Below, in pieces: positions 30,310 through 30,904 of a stretch of DNA of 30,904 nt. The stretch's first letter is position 1; every line of letters begins with the position of its first letter. A program made the position numbers and the translations under genes. The stretch is taken from positions 1 through 30,904 of the forward strand of contig CAMYCF010000011.1 in NCBI GenBank assembly GCA_947254375.1, written 5' to 3'. Below the pieces are notes generated by a model that saw only the letters and a list, made by a program, of their open reading frames with translations, was not told the DNA's origin and searched no databases. The DNA is from an uncultured Mobilibacterium sp. Lineage in GTDB: Bacteria; Bacillota; Clostridia; Peptostreptococcales; Anaerovoracaceae.

Positions 30310-30684
30310 CTATTTATCCGACTTCTTGAAGTCCAATCTTGCGCCGTCCTGCTCAAAGCTCAAAACATTTTTCTTCAGTTTCAGCTGCAATTTGTCGCCC
30401 GACTTGTTCGTCAGAGTGTACTTGCCGTCTTTGTTCTCGTTCTTCCACTTCGCATTTTCATCATCTTCGCCCGTCATCTTCATAACGACCGTGCCGTCCT
30501 CTTTGAATTGCAAAGACATTTCCATGTTCATGGATTTGAGTTGTTCGGCGTTTATCGTGATGCCGGACATTGAGGCTTCGCTGAGTTTCCAAGTACCGAT
30601 GATCGGATCTTTGCCGATGCAGCTTACAAGCATAGCAAGAGACACGATCGCAATAAGTCCGAGTGCCAAAATTTTCTTTCTCAT
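30310..30684 (-). CDS. Small lipoprotein, tandem paralogue 3 (lipocalin-like)
   Basis: 124 residues, the most divergent of the three. Started at MRKKILALGLIAIVSLAM, with AAAGGAGG about five bases before the ATG; the frame runs 18 codons further upstream without support. The lipobox is LVSC with Cys22, and the GKK linker is replaced by IGK before DPIIGTWKLSEASMSGITIN. It keeps FKEDGTVVMKMTGEDD, AKWKNENKDGKYT and the final KKSDK. It has its own promoter and terminator, so it can be expressed separately. Confidence 0.9.
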   Translation of the reverse strand: MRKKILALGLIAIVSLAMLVSCIGKDPIIGTWKLSEASMSGITINAEQLKSMNMEMSLQFKEDGTVVMKMTGEDDENAKWKNENKDGKYTLTNKSGDKLQLKLKKNVLSFEQDGARLDFKKSDK

Positions 30685-30756
30685 GGATCCTCCTTTTGTG
30701 CGCAGCCGTGAATTTTGAGCGTTTGGGATAATACTCACTTGCCACGCTTTTTAGTT

Positions 30757-30785
30757 ATTATATATTAACAAAATCGACTTGTCCA
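30757..30785 (-). promoter_or_regulatory. Promoter of lipoprotein paralogue 3
   Basis: On the minus strand TGGACA (30780-30785), a 17-base spacer and a perfect TATAAT (30757-30762). The start is about 65 bases before the ATG, the same leader length as for paralogue 2. Confidence 0.8.
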
Positions 30786-30853
30786 GATTATAACGGCGCG
30801 GCCCGCGCGTTCCGTAAGCGGTGCGGCGAAAAGCGTCCACGGGCCGATAAAAA

Positions 30854-30881
30854 AGAGAGCACCGCCCCCGCGATGCCCTCT
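30854..30881 (-). terminator. Terminator of a gene beyond the right edge
   Basis: On the minus strand AGAGGGCA and TGCTCTCT pair over 8 bp (one G-U) around a GC-rich loop, followed by TTTTTTATC. It ends a minus-strand transcript that enters from outside the window. Confidence 0.75.
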
Positions 30882-30904
30882 TGATATTCGTTTTTACCGA
30901 AAAC

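Noticed and set aside
1..30904. Search for CRISPR arrays, insertion sequences, prophage genes, toxin-antitoxin pairs or a defence island
   Set aside because: No regularly spaced direct repeats, transposase or integrase motifs or phage genes were seen. The only repeats are the paralogous lipoprotein genes and short words.

Overview
This window looks like chromosomal DNA from an anaerobic, low-to-mid GC Gram-positive bacterium, most likely a member of the Clostridia. The evidence is: strong AGGAGG-type ribosome binding sites and TTGACA-N17-TATAAT promoters before most transcription units; lipoproteins with lipobox cysteines; a desulfoferrodoxin (an anaerobe's superoxide reductase); the complete Firmicutes-order S10-spc-alpha ribosomal protein superoperon; and an SRP RNA gene immediately upstream of dnaX-ybaB-recR. 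Placement below class level is not possible from this sequence. Almost every gene is on the minus strand; only the desulfoferrodoxin gene is on the plus strand.

Layout from left to right. (1) 1-90: the 5' half of a tRNA-Ala(CGC), cut by the window edge, with its promoter. (2) 97-2581: a three-gene polar amino acid ABC importer operon (binding lipoprotein, permease, ATPase) with its own promoter and terminator. (3) 2632-4202: a monocistronic AlbA_2/Schlafen-type regulator. (4) 4268-7284: SRP RNA, dnaX, ybaB and recR, transcribed leftward from a consensus promoter. (5) 7370-23162: the S10-spc-alpha superoperon, rpsJ to rplQ, 31 genes including secY, adk, map, infA, rpmJ and rpoA. It has a roughly 225-nt leader carrying an intrinsic-terminator hairpin and ends at two tandem terminators. 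(6) 23411-23977: divergent desulfoferrodoxin gene. (7) 24009-25758: a HIT-family protein gene and mtaB. (8) 25836-28644: a membrane protein with a long Ala/Pro/Glu-rich tail, and a TGS-uridine-kinase-like fusion protein. (9) 28733-29068: a small PC4/YdbC-family protein. (10) 29204-30785: three tandem paralogous small lipoproteins, followed by the terminator of a gene outside the window.

Most of the window is conserved housekeeping: ribosome assembly, transcription (rpoA), protein export (secY, SRP RNA), N-terminal maturation (map), translation initiation (infA), adenylate balance (adk), replication (dnaX) and repair (recR). The less ordinary material is regulatory or lineage-specific. It includes the S10 leader and the phased T-tracts upstream of its promoter, a candidate -1 frameshift site in dnaX, long charged tails on ribosomal proteins S3 and L22, the tandem lipoprotein family, and a strikingly frequent heptamer TTTTTAC/GTAAAAA spread through genes and intergenic DNA. 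No mobile element, CRISPR array, prophage or obvious defence island is visible. All domain and family calls were made by eye from motifs, without database searches.
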